The notes: generated from the sequence alone by a model not told the origin. A DNA stretch of 64,000 bases from Membranipora membranacea (GCA_914767715.1 OU612066.1:38168283-38232282), one strand, 5' to 3'. Shown: positions 12,701-32,567, counted from the first letter of the stretch. Numbers and translations are program-made.

Positions 12701-15403
12701 CGCTGCGTTTATGATATACCAAACATCAGCACTAACGATGCAGTAAGTTTACCTCTAGTGTCCTATCTGTATAAAATTTACCAAGCGTCAATTTGAAAAA
12801 CTCAATTTTGGAATTATCTGCTTTTCTCTTGGTTTGCTCTCCTGCATGCTGATTCAGTCTCATTTATAGATAACCTCAAAACAAAATTTGTAAAATCATC
12901 GTTTGCAAAAAAAATTCACTTTCTTGATATCTATTTATAGCCACTAGCTGAAGATGGTCCAGTTAAGTGGGCTACTAAATCACATCTATGTTATATTGCT
13001 GAACAAGTCTCACACCACCCGCCAAGTAAGTAAAATCTTGATTACGTGACAAAATTATTGATTCTCTAGGGAGTCTAATGTTTACTCACCATCACTCCAG
13101 CTAGTTTCTAGTATATTGTTTCTCACTCTCTCATTATTATCTGAGTTAATATTTTGTCTCATGCCCCGTTCTGATCTCCTTATGATAAAAGATACTTACA
13201 TACTCTGCCCACAGTCTCAGCCTTTTATGCCGAATGTCAGCAGAAGAACATATCATTAGACGGGTATATTTGGACTAAGTCTAAGTTTCTCGGTCTATCT
13301 ATCGGAGTTCACATGGTGGGAGAAGCTGTAATATCTCTACTCGATCATGAAGAGGAGTATAAGATCACATTCCCGAGTGGTTACGGCAGGTCAGTCCGTC
13401 CATTTAGCGCTAACTCTCTTTTTTAATGGTTGTCAATAAATGGAATGTGAGATTTATGTTATGTAAATACACTCACTACCTCTCAAACACAACCATGTCT
13501 AGCAGCAGTCCTCAGCTGTAGAAGGGATATGATAATTCCAATTCTCCCTAATAATGTTTACTTTGTTCATACTGAGTGTGTCAATAAGGTCGCCAACAGA
13601 CCCCTTGTTATCCTACAGTAACCCTGCTTCCATTACCTTTAATGTAAATCTATGGAATTTAACTACTAACAAATTGTCTTATTTTAAGGTCTATCCTGAC
13701 TGTACCGTGGATAGAGTTGGGGGGTAAGTGCACCGTCTCGTGTGAGAAGACAGGATACTCAGGCGTTATAGAGTTCCTCACTAAACCGTTCTATGGTGGT
13801 AAGAAGCACCAGATCAAGGGTCAAGTGTTTGAACAAGGAGTGAGTAAACCAACCTGTGTGGTCAACGGAGAGTGGAATGGTGTCATGTGGGCCGACTACT
13901 CATCCGGGGTAAGTGAACAAATAACTCAGCTTTTCGCTATTTGCTGAAAAATCAAAAATGGAGAGCAAACTTTTCATATTGTTGTGAATGTGCCCAAATT
14001 CATGTAACATACTTACTAATTGGGGTGATTAAAATTTTTGTAGGATAATTACTAATGTTTACCAAATTATCTCTTACCATGTTGCCACTGGTCTCACCCA
14101 TCCTTCTTCTTACCTTGCTTTAGGAAACATGAGCTGTTATATGGGTTTTCATGTCGCGAGTCAAACTAAAAGTATCAATGGCTATGAGAAGCCAGTGCTG
14201 TTACTGATTAAAACATAAGATGCATATTTTTTTCTTCTTATGCCAATGTATCATACCGCTAATCACTTATATTTATAGATGTCTGGTGTGACATCATGCA
14301 AGAATATCTGTCATAAAAAACCGAAGGCATGGGTCTATCCACTACCCCCTCCACCTTATGGAGCTCCGCATTTGGGCATAAATTTGAACCGTGGCGGTAT
14401 TATATAGATCGGAAGACCTAACTAACCAAATGTTTCTGTGATTTACAGAGAAGCGAAATGTTTTGTGATACGACTAAAATGCCTGTCATGAAGAAGAGAG
14501 TTCAACCAATGAATGAGCAGGATCCGTTTGAGTCGAGAAGGTTTGTAACACCAGGTTATTTTAAGTTTATGGGTCAAGAACACCACTCTGTCAGAAATAG
14601 TCTACAATGGTTTGTACTCCCTGGTTGGATTCACTCAAAATGCGGTTAAAGGCTGCTGAATTCTGTTTAGTGAAGACATCTTGCACATCCCCCCCCCCCC
14701 CCCATTGTGTAAATGTGACATGTAAATGTAGCATTGTAAATTGGCAGTTATCTCATCTTGAACGTCGACTTTTACCTACATTGTCATCCTTCTCTCTCAC
14801 CCCTGGTTACACTCAAATCTCTAAAAGGTTTCATCCTGTTGACAAATTATTTATTATTTTTTGATTAGATTGTGGAAGGATGTCACTCTAAACTTAAAGA
14901 ATAAAGATGTACATGAAGCTACGAAGTACAAACAGATCTTAGAACAACGGCAGAGAGAGGAAGCCAAAGAGAGGCTGGAAACAGGCGCTAAAATACAGTA
15001 TAAGGTACTTAAATACAATATAAGGTACTTAAATACAATATGAGGTATTAAAATACAATTTAAGGTACTGCATGCCATGTGAAATGATCCCCTGCTCAAA
15101 GATTTTTGATTGCCATGTTGTTTTACAGCGTTGTTTTAGGATAACTCCGCCACTATTTAACAGGATCACATTATTTATTTTTTAAATGTTGATAACTGCT
15201 GTTGACCTGCTCTGCTGAAGGATAATGCTGCTTGAGTCAGGTTTAGTTATAAATGTGTCCCACTAATTGGCTTTTTGTTTCAGCACTTTGAAGAATGTGG
15301 AGAACACTGGTTATACACAGATCCCCTCATCAATCGTACACAGAAACAGCATGGTTCACAGGCTACCGATGGCGATGCGGATGAGTTGAGCTTCAAAGAT
15401 TGA
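6725..15403 (+). CDS. OSBPL9: Oxysterol-binding protein-related protein 9
   Basis: ORP9 is a lipid transfer protein that works at ER-Golgi contact sites, exchanging PI4P for phosphatidylserine or sterol. There are 19 exons: 6725-6832, 7321-7371, 7703-7784, 8588-8661, 9100-9195, 9355-9483, 10063-10120, 10652-10795, 11067-11238, 11432-11609, 11853-11965, 12319-12380, 12633-12742, 12941-13025, 13215-13389, 13689-13908, 14449-14540, 14869-15004 and 15284-15403. They give 734 residues, against about 736 in human. The N-terminal PH domain begins [20 protein letters not shown] (residues 4-23) and runs to about residue 100. A coiled-coil linker follows. An FFAT motif for VAP binding is at about 288-296 (DDDDFFDAT), and a second FFAT-like DDLYDAPDD at 337-345. 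The OSBP signature EQVSHHPP lies at 480-487 in the C-terminal lipid-binding domain. The ATG at 6725 is three codons upstream of the conserved MEGPLSKW. Two of its donors sit inside tandem repeats. Confidence 0.97.
8636..8750 (+). repeat. 40-bp tandem repeat over OSBPL9 exon 4 donor
   Basis: The 3' end of OSBPL9 exon 4 plus its donor is repeated about 2.7 times with a 40-bp period, starting at 8636, 8676 and 8716 (CAATAAAACG...CTCATTCCAGG). In the first copy the sequence up to 8661 is exon and the donor is GG|GTAAGT. In the second copy the donor has become GATACG. The third carries GGGTTAGG, a weak possible donor. Confidence 0.9.
14991..15070 (+). repeat. 20-bp tandem repeat over OSBPL9 exon 18 donor
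   Basis: There are four consecutive 20-bp units (AAATACARTATAAGGTACTT type). The first unit spans the exon end at 15004 and the used donor AAG|GTACTT. The next three units repeat AAG|GTACTT, GAG|GTATTA and AAG|GTACTG. Using a downstream copy would add codons that run into TGA at about 15041. Confidence 0.92.
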
Positions 15404-16400
15404 AATGTCTAAGGGAGGTATGCATTGATATGTTGCAACAATCTGATTATTTATGAAGTGGACTGATTTTGGAACTTTCTTAGTCTCTTGTATCATGTCC
15501 TATGAAATATAAATGTTATGAATTTCAGCTTTTCATTCATTTGTGTGTTGAGTTGGCCTTATGCCTCAGGGTTACGCGCAAATGTGATCTATAGTAGTCT
15601 ATTGTAGAGTTCATGCTGTTTATATAGTTTGTGTGTCAAACTCTATTATACGTCTTGTCATTTTTACATATTATTTAGTATGAAGTCTCCTGGTTTGTCA
15701 AAAGTTTTTGGGAAGAAGGCTTTGATAATGTCTCATGTCTCCTGCTTATAAGGAATATCTATATAACTCATACTCGCTCATCGTATGATAACCGAGCGAC
15801 GATTTATTTCCGAATTATATGGTGCTCTTTTTATAACTGTAATAAACCAGCTGGTATAACTATCCGAGATAGTGACTACACGAGAAAATTCATCCATACA
15901 TTAGCTTATATAGACATATATATGTGGTGTTTTGCCTTTGCCTTTTTATGTCTGGTATAGATATGTAGTGACCCCCCCCCCCCCGCCACCCCCGCTTCTC
16001 CCTGCTCCCCCGCCGCCCCCACTTCTCCCTGCTCCCCCTCCTCCATGGTCACACAGGCCCGAAATTAGCCTCAGGTTGACCTTTGGAAACACTGTGAGGG
16101 CACGGTATATTTTACCTTGACCGAAAGAAAAAAAAGATATTTTATTTATGACAGGTTTTTATTTTGAACTAAGCAGTGATTTTTAAATGACATCAATTTA
16201 ATATGAATGCATTGCATTACCCCAAAAATACGCAATAAAATAAGAGCGATGATATATGGATAACAAATAAAAGTCCATCATGGACTGTTATAAACAAGAC
16301 TTCATGGCTGTCTATGTTGTGTCCAGAAATGTATCTAATCGTAAGACATGAGACCAAAGTTATCGATTGGTCATCAAATTGATTGAGTCGGAAGAGAGCG
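15404..16400. other. Intergenic: OSBPL9 3' UTR and C-rich tract
   Basis: I see no exon. The region holds the OSBPL9 3' UTR, with an AATAAA near 15840 as a candidate poly(A) signal. At about 15971-16042 there is a C-rich low-complexity tract (runs of C with CTTCTCCCTGCTCC repeats). A second poly-C run is at 14691-14703 in OSBPL9 intron 17. Confidence 0.6.
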
Positions 16401-17602
16401 TTAGATGTCACTTCGTGCACATCTCTCACAGAAGATATATTTCTCAGAGACAAAGTGCTGTCGAGCAGCACAGCTCACATCATCCCACATGTACCGAGCG
16501 AGCAGCACAGCTCACATCATCCCACATATACCGAGCCCACAAGCACAGCTCACATCATCCCGCATGTACCGAGCCCACACCTCGCTGGTACGAGCATCAA
16601 AAGCCTGAAAAAGGAATTTGATCTGAGAAAGACACCAAAACAGACTTATAATATGTGATATTTATTTGTAGGATATAGATGAGTTTTTGAGCTAAGCAAA
16701 GTTGGGATATTGTTCTAAGTCTGCGCTACCAGAGTTTAGGCAAAGCCCAGAAATAAAGGGTTCAGTTTCTGTTCAACTGTCAAAATTTTCTTATGTATAA
16801 CAGAGTCAGACGGCTCATATTGTGAATGTCATTGAGTCAAACACAAACTTACATGAAGACAGTTGCCGTTACCACTAGGATTAGCATGGTCCCAATCTGC
16901 TAACATGATTCGCTCGTTGTATCGTCTCTCCTGCCACAACCAGGAGTTGTTGAACTTTTTGCCTCCCAACCACAGCCATCCAGCGTTCTTCCAAACTAGA
17001 AAATTTGAAACAACAAGATAGTCTGCATTTACAATTCACAAGAACTGAGTTATACCTTATCACCAAGGAAAACATGCTGCCTCATTTTGTGAAATGATAG
17101 AGATGCCAATAAAATTATAAAAAATAGTATTTTGTAGTCAGTATAAACATATAAATATTTATATGTTTATGGTTAGTAGATACTCATGTGCATTAGTTTG
17201 CCTGAGATTCTTAAACCAAGCGATAGACTCAAGTGTGTCAAGAACAGCTAATGATTCTCCAGATAGGGCGCTATGGCTCTGAGCTTGGTCCCATGTCTTT
17301 GTGTCATATAATACTCTGAAGCAGGTCTTCGAGAATGGGTTGCACTCATATCCGCTAGCTTGAAATAGAAATGATTTTTGACAAATGGCAATACCACAAT
17401 GTACCCTTATAAACAAGTGGAGACACTTAGGATTCGGAATAGCGAAAAACAGTTCTCTGCGCCAGTACTAAGTGGAAGTATGCTATTTCGACTAATTGAA
17501 ATTAGAAATTAGAAGACAATAATATACTTACCACATATACTCAGAAGTAACAGAGGTTAATAACACCAGTGAAGCTGCTGAGACTAATAATCTGACAGCC
17601 AT
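16401..17602 (-). pseudogene. Broken C-type lectin copy
   Basis: This is a diverged inverted copy of the intact lectin gene at 22393-23749. Exon equivalents are 17602-17532 (signal peptide MAVRLLVSAASLVLLTSVTS), 17358-17188, 16995-16853 and 16604-16401. Several changes argue against a normal product. The exon 2 donor is CAC|ATGAGT where the intact copy has CAC|GTGAGT. A conserved cysteine in exon 2 is serine (QSHS for QSHC), and another near the C-terminus is serine (FVSEKY for FVCEKY). Exon 4 carries two extra 37-38 bp tandem units that shift the frame, giving TGA at 16514-16512. The original TAA would be at 16403-16401. Downstream flanks also match. It might still be transcribed with altered splicing, but a folded C-type lectin domain looks unlikely. 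Confidence 0.8.
16464..16580 (-). repeat. 37-38 bp tandem triplication inside lectin exon 4
   Basis: On the minus strand the segment covering GGGCTCGGTACATG...GTGAGCTGTGCT occurs three times in a row. The intact copy near 23640-23690 has it once. The two added units total 75 bases, so the frame returns after both, but the middle unit is read out of frame and contains a stop. Confidence 0.88.
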
Positions 17603-18190
17603 GCTTTGATTTACTCAGATTCTGTTTTCGTTGTTCTGTTCACTGATTTGAACTGATGGACTGCCGTGAGGGTCATAACTTTATATCATACCTCAAAAGG
17701 AAGTTTTCAGCAAAGTTCTTGTTAATCACACCAGGAAAATTTCATGGCATTTCTACAAATCTGAAAATGGGTCAACAAATATGTAAGCATGAAATAGTAT
17801 TGGAACATGACCAAACAGTTGCCATGGTGACCAAGATTTATTCTGACCTGGACAGATCAGTCTATTTGTGTGTGGTCACTTTACTTGGGTTTCCAGGAAT
17901 TGACCTATCATCTGTTATATACTATAGCCTTGAGTCATAATATCTCATAACACTTTAATTGTAAAAATTATGATTTATTAAAACAGAGAATTGACAACAA
18001 GGAAAACTTTTGCTCTGATTCGAATCTAATAAATCCAAAGCCATAAATAGCCATAACCCTTATATTACGAATACGATTATATGGGTCAGTATAAGAAGGC
18101 AAACTGCTGCATAAGAAGAAATGAGGCTACCTACTCTCATACTCTACTTCTTTGCAATTTGTTAAAAATATGTTATGATGTTATGATGCC

Positions 18191-18885
18191 TTGGGAGCGT
18201 AGGTGACACAGTTATCTGCCTTGGGAGCGTAGGTGACACAGTTATACCCCTGATATCAGTGAGATTCACTGTTGTGTAATTTATTTACACTGATTCACTT
18301 TGGTCTAGTCAACAATTAATATTTTTAGTAGAGGCTAGGCAAGACAGATCAGTATTCACCATGACTTCACTCTACATTACTTGGGAGCGTAGGTGACACA
18401 GTTATCTGCCTTGGGAGCGTAGGTGACACAGTTATCTGCCTTGGGAGCGTAGGTGACACAGTTATCTGCCTTGGGAGCGTAGGTGACACAGTTATCTGCC
18501 TTGGGAGCGTAGGTGACACAGTTATCTGCCTTGGGAGCGTAGGTGACACAGTTATCTGCCTTGGGAGCGTAGGTGACACAGTTATCTGCCTTGGGAGCGT
18601 AGGTGACACAGTTATCTGCCTTGGGAGCGTAGGTGACACAGTTATCTGCCTTGGGAGCGTAGGTGACACAGTTATCTGCCTTGGGAGCGTAGGTGACACA
18701 GTTATCTGCCTTGGGAGCGTAGGTGACACAGTTATCTGCCTTGGGAGCGTAGGTGACACAGTTATCTGCCTTGGGAGCGTAGGTGACACAGTTATCTGCC
18801 TTGGGAGCGTAGGTGACACAGTTATCTGCCTTGGGAGCGTAGGTGACACAGTTATCTGCCTTGGGAGCGTAGGTGACACAGTTAT
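18191..18885. repeat. 30-bp minisatellite with higher-order duplication
   Basis: The unit TTGGGAGCGTAGGTGACACA plus GTTATCTGCC (30 bp) occurs about 1.8 times at 18191-18245 and about 16.8 times at 18381-18885. The copies look identical. Each array ends in the same truncated unit followed by the same 135-bp sequence (18246-18380 and 18886-19020), so array plus spacer form a higher-order repeat of two copies. Because 30 is a multiple of three, the minus strand stays open as the decapeptide ITVSPTLPRQ, or DNCVTYAPKA in another frame. I see no sign that either is translated. Confidence 0.95.
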
Positions 18886-20224
18886 ACCCCTGATATCAGT
18901 GAGATTCACTGTTGTGTAATTTATTTACACTGATTCACTTTGGTCTAGTCAACAATTAATATTTTTAGTAGAGGCTAGGCAAGACAGATCAGTATTCACC
19001 ATGACTTCACTCTACATTACTCATCGCGCTCATTTTATGAATGCATGGGCCAACAGGTAAATAGGTGTTAACAGGTAGGATAGCTGACTTGTTCCGAAAA
19101 CTATAATCTCATAATGAGGCTTCAATTGTGGCACCATTGAGTATGATTTAGGAATTGGTAGAGCTTATTCATTACCTATACAGGCTCTTTGTCTAGTTTT
19201 GTGAGCCACAATTACCAAAACATCCATTTGCATTTGCATTTGTAAGGCAGCTGAAGCTCAATTTCCATTCGATTTGCATTCGATAGCTGACCCTAAAGTG
19301 CATTTCCACTTCATTCGAAATTTGCAAATGCCAATTTATGCGAAGGCAAATGTGCATTTTAAATGGCCCCAGCCCTGTATACGGGTGATATATATGTTAT
19401 TGCAGCTGTTGAAACAAACCGTTAGGATCAGCTCAAAAACTTTATGAGAAACAACAGTTGTCATTCCTCCTTGAACAGACCTACACTATGACTGTCTAAC
19501 ATGACCAGTGATCAAAATTGCTTTGTTAGGACTGATTAGTTTTCCGCATACTCAGTATTTTGAGATAATATACGGCCAATTTTCTAAAAGGATGTGAGGG
19601 TTAGGAGGAGGCTACCATCGGACAATTATTGTGCAACATTTTTGTTGCGATCTTTAATACATGGACAGTTACGTTACATTATATCAAGTCTTGATATGCA
19701 CCTGATAGAACAGGCAACACTGATATCTGTCCGATCAACAATTTGAAGTTTTTTTTTATTGCCTAACTCTAGTATGCATTTTGTGATAGGTTGGTAGCAA
19801 GTAAATGGAAAGTGCATGGAATATGAAATAAATAAATAAAAAGTCGGATATAAATAAATCAAATGAATGAAGAGTGTATTCATTACATCAACTGCAACAT
19901 TTCATAACATGAAATATATAAGCCATAGAGAAGAGGACTGCTTGACAAGACTGTACAGCAGTTTAATTTGATTGTATTCGGATGATCCACTTTTGAACAG
20001 AAAAATGAAGCTTTTTGAAAAGCATTACAGCAAAGCGTTGAGAATTTTTTTTTTAAGTCAAGACGTGTTTTATAGATTACCAACCACTCATATTTTTTTG
20101 TGTGAACAGAAATGACTATAACTGCATCAAGGAGTTGAAAGTCATTTTCGACTCCTTGCCTGCGTACATAAGTTTTATAGTTTTGCATGCAGCACAACCA
20201 TAGATAGACTTAATAGTATTACGC

Positions 20225-20266
20225 ATAGACTTAATATACTAAGTATCCTAAGTATATTAAGTCTAT
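20225..20266. repeat. Palindrome ATAGACTTAATATACT
   Basis: The arms ATAGACTTAATATACT (20225-20240) and AGTATATTAAGTCTAT (20251-20266) are perfect 16-base complements. A related, shorter sequence (AGACTTAATATACCAAGTCT) lies near 454-473, and a half copy just upstream near 20203. They may be members of a small hairpin family. Confidence 0.7.
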
Positions 20267-22392
20267 ATTATTACATCTACAAGCTCACCACTTATGAATT
20301 GGTGCTAAATTTTCCTCATTCATCGATTTGTTTCCTTTACATTATAATAACCGGATGGATGGATGGATTTTATTACTATCACTGACAGCATTATTAAAAG
20401 AAAAAATGAGTCGCGAAATACAGTGTAATTGCTGGCACTTTGAATCAGCAAGAAAAAGCGAAGACACTTGGAATAAAAAATCAAATCTCTGTCTAAAAAA
20501 GTATTTCGTTTAAAATAAGAGTGATATGACGCAGAAAACAGTCTCTCCCCAGTGAGCTTCTATGTTTTACTGTACGGTATCTGCCAGATGGACATTTACT
20601 CAACAAATCATTGATGAAATGATCCTCATCGTGAATATAGCGTAAGGCCAGTGTTCGTGTCTGATTGTCCATCATGGTATAAATATCGGGATGTTCAATG
20701 CCTAACTTAATAGCGTCCATTTCTGTGATGTATCTCTTAACCATCATATCACAGACTCAGTTTAGGTCCTGTTAGGTAAACTATTGACCATCCCAGGTAG
20801 ATCAGAAGATCGCCATCGATGTGAACAATGTATGTCAGAATGATGGCTACAGGTTTTACAAGACTGAGGGTGTCGGATATGGCTATATTCACTGAAATTT
20901 CCACAATCAAGTCTCATTCCAAATTTTCATAAACACAGAGTGATAACACGCTAGTTTTGTGGTGTTTGCGACATTACTTAGAATCCGAAAATGACGCAGG
21001 CAATTTGTATGCACATCATAGTAATGGAAGATGACAAACCGGGTATGGGCACTGTGGTGTGCTATTATTGTAGCTGCTGCTATTCATAAAATAGTATATA
21101 CATGTATACATATGATGCGGCACGCTTGCTGACCCAATCGATCTCAGCCAACTCATTAGCTACCTAGTTTCCTTTCATTCCCCTTTTTTTATTCTCATAC
21201 TAATTGGATAAAAATTATCATTATCATTATTATGGGACCGTAGGTATCCAAGTCAATCCTTGATATTATCAGTTGTTTGATTTACTTACACTGATTGACA
21301 ATGGTCTAGGCCTCCTGGTCAAGATCTCCTGGTCTGCCCCTGGTCAGATTCTGGATATGATGTTTTGTCCGTTAAAGCCTACCGTTGTAAGTTGAACAAC
21401 TCTGACATTGCATAAGAAGTCGTTGCTGAAAGTAACAAGATAGTAGAATCCGATCTGACCACTTAATCTACAATGACATAATGTTTTATGATATAATTCA
21501 CAACTGTTTGCAGATCACCCTCCACACTACAGACAGGTCATGACATTATATAAAATCCTGATATGTACCTGCTAGAATTAGAACAGTAACCCATTAACAT
21601 TAACTCTTGTGTTGTGATATAAAAACTCAGATGATTAGTGAAGAGCTAACTCATCAGCTTGACAGCCGTATTTAACTTAAGATAAATTTAAAAATCATAG
21701 AGGAGATGATAGATTTACACTGTTTAAATTAGATTTTATTGTGAATGGTTGAATTTTGATATTGTAAAAAATAAGAGTTTAAAAAAATCATTTCTAAACC
21801 TATATTGCAAAGTTTAACTACCTAGTTTTTATTTGTAGTTAGAATGCATGTCTCCTAACCGCTCTTACTTATTTCTAGCAGCAATGACTCTAACTGGATG
21901 CATCTATTTTTTCTTCCTTATTAAGAATTAGAATTATTGCTTTGTATGCAGCGCTTCTCAGAAGCCGGTGCAAACTTTTCCTTATTATTGTTTTATTTTG
22001 ATAAACTAAATATAACCAGTTCTGTGTTGTAATCTCCTGACCACCGCTAATAATGTCGGTCATAGTAAAGAAGCTCAGATGAACGTTATTAAAGTGACGA
22101 AACTAGGTTAGCCTGGTCCTTCTGAGAATCTTGTTTTCAGGTTTTTCCTTATAATTCAGGATGTTGAACATGATCTTCTTCCATGAAATTTGCTCATCAA
22201 GTCTCTTGCCAAATTTTAATGAACTCTGAGTAATAAAATGCTAGATTGATGATACTTGCAACATTTACAGGCCATCCAGTTATAATACTTCATTCTGGCA
22301 ACGATATAAAAGCGAGATCAACTGTTGGCAGTCCATCATTACTGATCTGTAAACAGAACAACAGAACAGAATCTGAGTAAATCGAAAGCATC

Positions 22393-23749
22393 ATGGCTGT
22401 TAGATTATCAATCTCAGCAGCTTCATTGGTGTTATTAGCCTCTGTTACTTCTGCTTTTGATGCCAGCATATGTGGTATGTATATTATTGTCTTCTCATCA
22501 AAAACTTTAAACATTTTTAGATTCTAACTAGTCAAAACAGCATATTCCAGTCAGTATTGCTGCGGATAACTCAGTTACATTTACATTGGAGTACATTGTG
22601 GTATTATTCTTTTGACAAATTATTTCTATTTCAAGCTAGCGGATATGAGTACAACCCGTTCTCGAAGACTTGTTTCAGAGTATTATATGACACAAAGACA
22701 TGGGACCAAGCTCAGAGCCATTGTGCCCTATCTGGAGAATCACTAGCTGTTCTTGACACCCTCGAATCTATTGCTTGGTTTAAGAACCTCAGGCAAACTA
22801 ACGCACGTGAGTATCAAGAAGCTGTAGACATTTTTTTTATACACTTTGTTAGCTGTTCCAGTGCTTAAGGCCAATAAGAACATGCGTACATCGAGATGAA
22901 AAGTTTACTTATAATGGTGATTGCAAGAAAAGATTTAAAAAGGTCTAAAAAAGTCTGGTCAGGTTTCCCAAAAACAAAACTAAAAGTCATTGCATTTACA
23001 TGTAGCTATAAAATAGTGATTTGCTTAGGAGAGCTGTTCTGCTGTTTAAAATGGAATTGTCTGATAACCTGGAACTATGCATTTTGATTGTTATGTGGGT
23101 TGTGGTGGTGTAGCCTGTGTTCATGTTAGACAGTACTTTAGAAACATAGCCACTGCATATATAAATAATGAGCGATTTTCTATTATGCTGACACCAAGAG
23201 CTATCTGATGGGACACAAAACAATGTGATTACCTTTGGTTTGCTGTGATTTCTTATCCTGGATATGTGCTGAAATGCAAACGTAGAAACTTTTTTGTTGT
23301 TGCAAATTTTGCAGTTTGGAAGAACGCTGGATGGGTGTGGTTGGGAGGTAAAAAAGTCAACAACTCCTGGTTGTGGCAGGGGAGACGATACAACGAGCCA
23401 ATCATGTTAGCGGACTGGGATCACGCTAATCCTAGTGGAAATGGCAATTGTCTTCATGTAAGTTTGTGTTTGACTCAATCACATTCACAATATGAGCTGG
23501 CCAGACTTATAACAATATCACAACATTAATTCGCTTTGAAACTCATTGGTGTCATACATTAAAATATCACATATTATTAGTGTGTCTTGGTGTCTTCTTC
23601 AAATTAAACTTATTTTTCAGGCTTTTGATGCCCGTACCAGTGAGGTGTGGGCTCGGTACATGTGGGATGATGTGAGCTGTGCTGCCCGTCAGCACTTTGT
23701 CTGTGAGAAATATATCTTCTGTGAGAGATGTGCACGAACTGACATCTAA
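22393..23749 (+). CDS. Secreted single-domain C-type lectin
   Basis: There are four exons: 22393-22474, 22636-22806, 23315-23457 and 23621-23749, with phase-consistent junctions, giving 174 residues. Residues 1-20 (MAVRLSISAASLVLLASVTS) form a signal peptide, and no membrane anchor follows. The C-type lectin-like domain shows NPFSKTCFRVL, the SHCALSGESLAVLDT stretch, WVWLGG, and a C-terminal block MWDDVSCAARQHFVCEKY with the paired cysteines. The classic EPN/QPD sugar-binding triplet is not obvious. The loop reads DWDHANPSGNGNC, and the WND position is WDD, so calcium-dependent sugar specificity cannot be predicted. The tail adds extra cysteines (FCERCARTDI). The likely role is an extracellular recognition or immune-type lectin. 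It is the intact member of an inverted pair with the broken copy at 16401-17602. Confidence 0.85.
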
Positions 23750-24300
23750 CGCTCTTTTCTGACTCAACCAAACTTGAAGGCCAATCTGACAAGTCTTATT
23801 CAGCGACTCCTCATTATGAATGATTGTGATACAGATCACGAGTAACACTTTATATATAATTATAATTATATACATATCTGATTGTTGAGCGAGTTCACAT
23901 TCTAGATTGCTCATTTACAACCTCAATTATGCTGCAAATATACACCTAAATCTTGATTATGTTATTACAACGATTTTCACTATAAAGAGTGAAAACAAAG
24001 GTAGTTGATTGACTATCATTCAACTATCGCCCGGGGATAGAGGGATGATTTGCTCAGAATATTCTAAATACGGCTATTTATAAACTATCTATCCCATCAT
24101 GCCTTCAGTATTCAGGTTTCTTTATTTTCAATAATCAAGAAGGAAGTAAATAAAACATGGTCACAGCTTTTGCAAAAGATTCAATAAATAAATTAGTTGC
24201 AAAAGTAGCTAAGTAAATAAATTGATCATATTTATAGACACTTAGTCTGATAAACACAGAGATAACCTAAAACTAAACAATGACACAGAGAATGGTGAGA

Positions 24301-24396
24301 GTACTAGTAGTAGTAGTAGTACTAGTAGTAGTAGTAGTACTAGTAGTAGTAGTAGTAGTAGTAGTAGTACTAGTAGTAGTAGTAGTAGTAGTAGCT
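24301..24396. repeat. (AGT)n microsatellite
   Basis: An AGT trinucleotide tract of about 95 bases, regularly interrupted by ACT (TACTAGTAG), starts about 30 bases beyond the PARG stop codon, in the likely PARG 3' UTR. Confidence 0.95.
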
Positions 24397-24424
24397 GTAC
24401 TAGCATGGTAGAACTGTGGTTGGA

Positions 24425-32276
<7,852 letters not shown>

Positions 32277-32567
32277 TGCATGTCTGAGTGCAATACCTTT
32301 TGTTGCCCTGCAGGTTTTGAGAAGGTAATTGCACCAACAAGGAAATTGCACCACCAATATTCATCCATTTGCTGTGACTCACTGTGCTAAAGTAGTAGGC
32401 CTACTATTTTGTTTACAACTAACATCATAATTCTTTAATAGCAATAGACGCAGTATATCAAGGCGTGAATATTGGTGTGCTAATTCATATTAAAAAAGTA
32501 TCTCATTGCTGTCTCGTGATTTCACGCTTGCTGTTTCCTTTTTCTTCTTCATCAAGAATAAATCAAG
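32277..32567. promoter_or_regulatory. Bidirectional promoter PARG/RPS24 with TOP-like tract
   Basis: There are 291 bases between the PARG ATG (minus) and the RPS24 ATG (plus). A pyrimidine run including CCTTTTTCTTCTTC at about 32537-32550 lies just upstream of the RPS24 ATG. It resembles the 5' terminal oligopyrimidine tract of ribosomal protein mRNAs, which makes translation respond to mTOR. The transcription start itself is not visible from sequence. Confidence 0.6.

Larger units (their letters stand above)
17603..22392. other. Spacer between the inverted lectin copies
   Basis: No gene can be supported. It holds the 30-bp minisatellite (18191-18885) with its 135-bp duplicated flank, the palindrome at 20225-20266, and AT-rich unique sequence. 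Lectin-like upstream homology extends to about 17665 on one side and 22321 on the other. Two minus-strand open frames (20197-19883 and 20747-20493) have protein-like composition, but I can link them to no family and see no supporting splice structure. Confidence 0.5.

Noticed and set aside
18191-18885. CRISPR-like array
   Set aside because: The 30-bp units are directly adjacent without variable spacers, in an animal genome.
18367-18909. 180-residue minus-strand open frame of ITVSPTLPRQ repeats
   Set aside because: It is a by-product of a 30-bp tandem repeat lacking stops in that frame. A second frame is equally open, and there is no gene structure around it.
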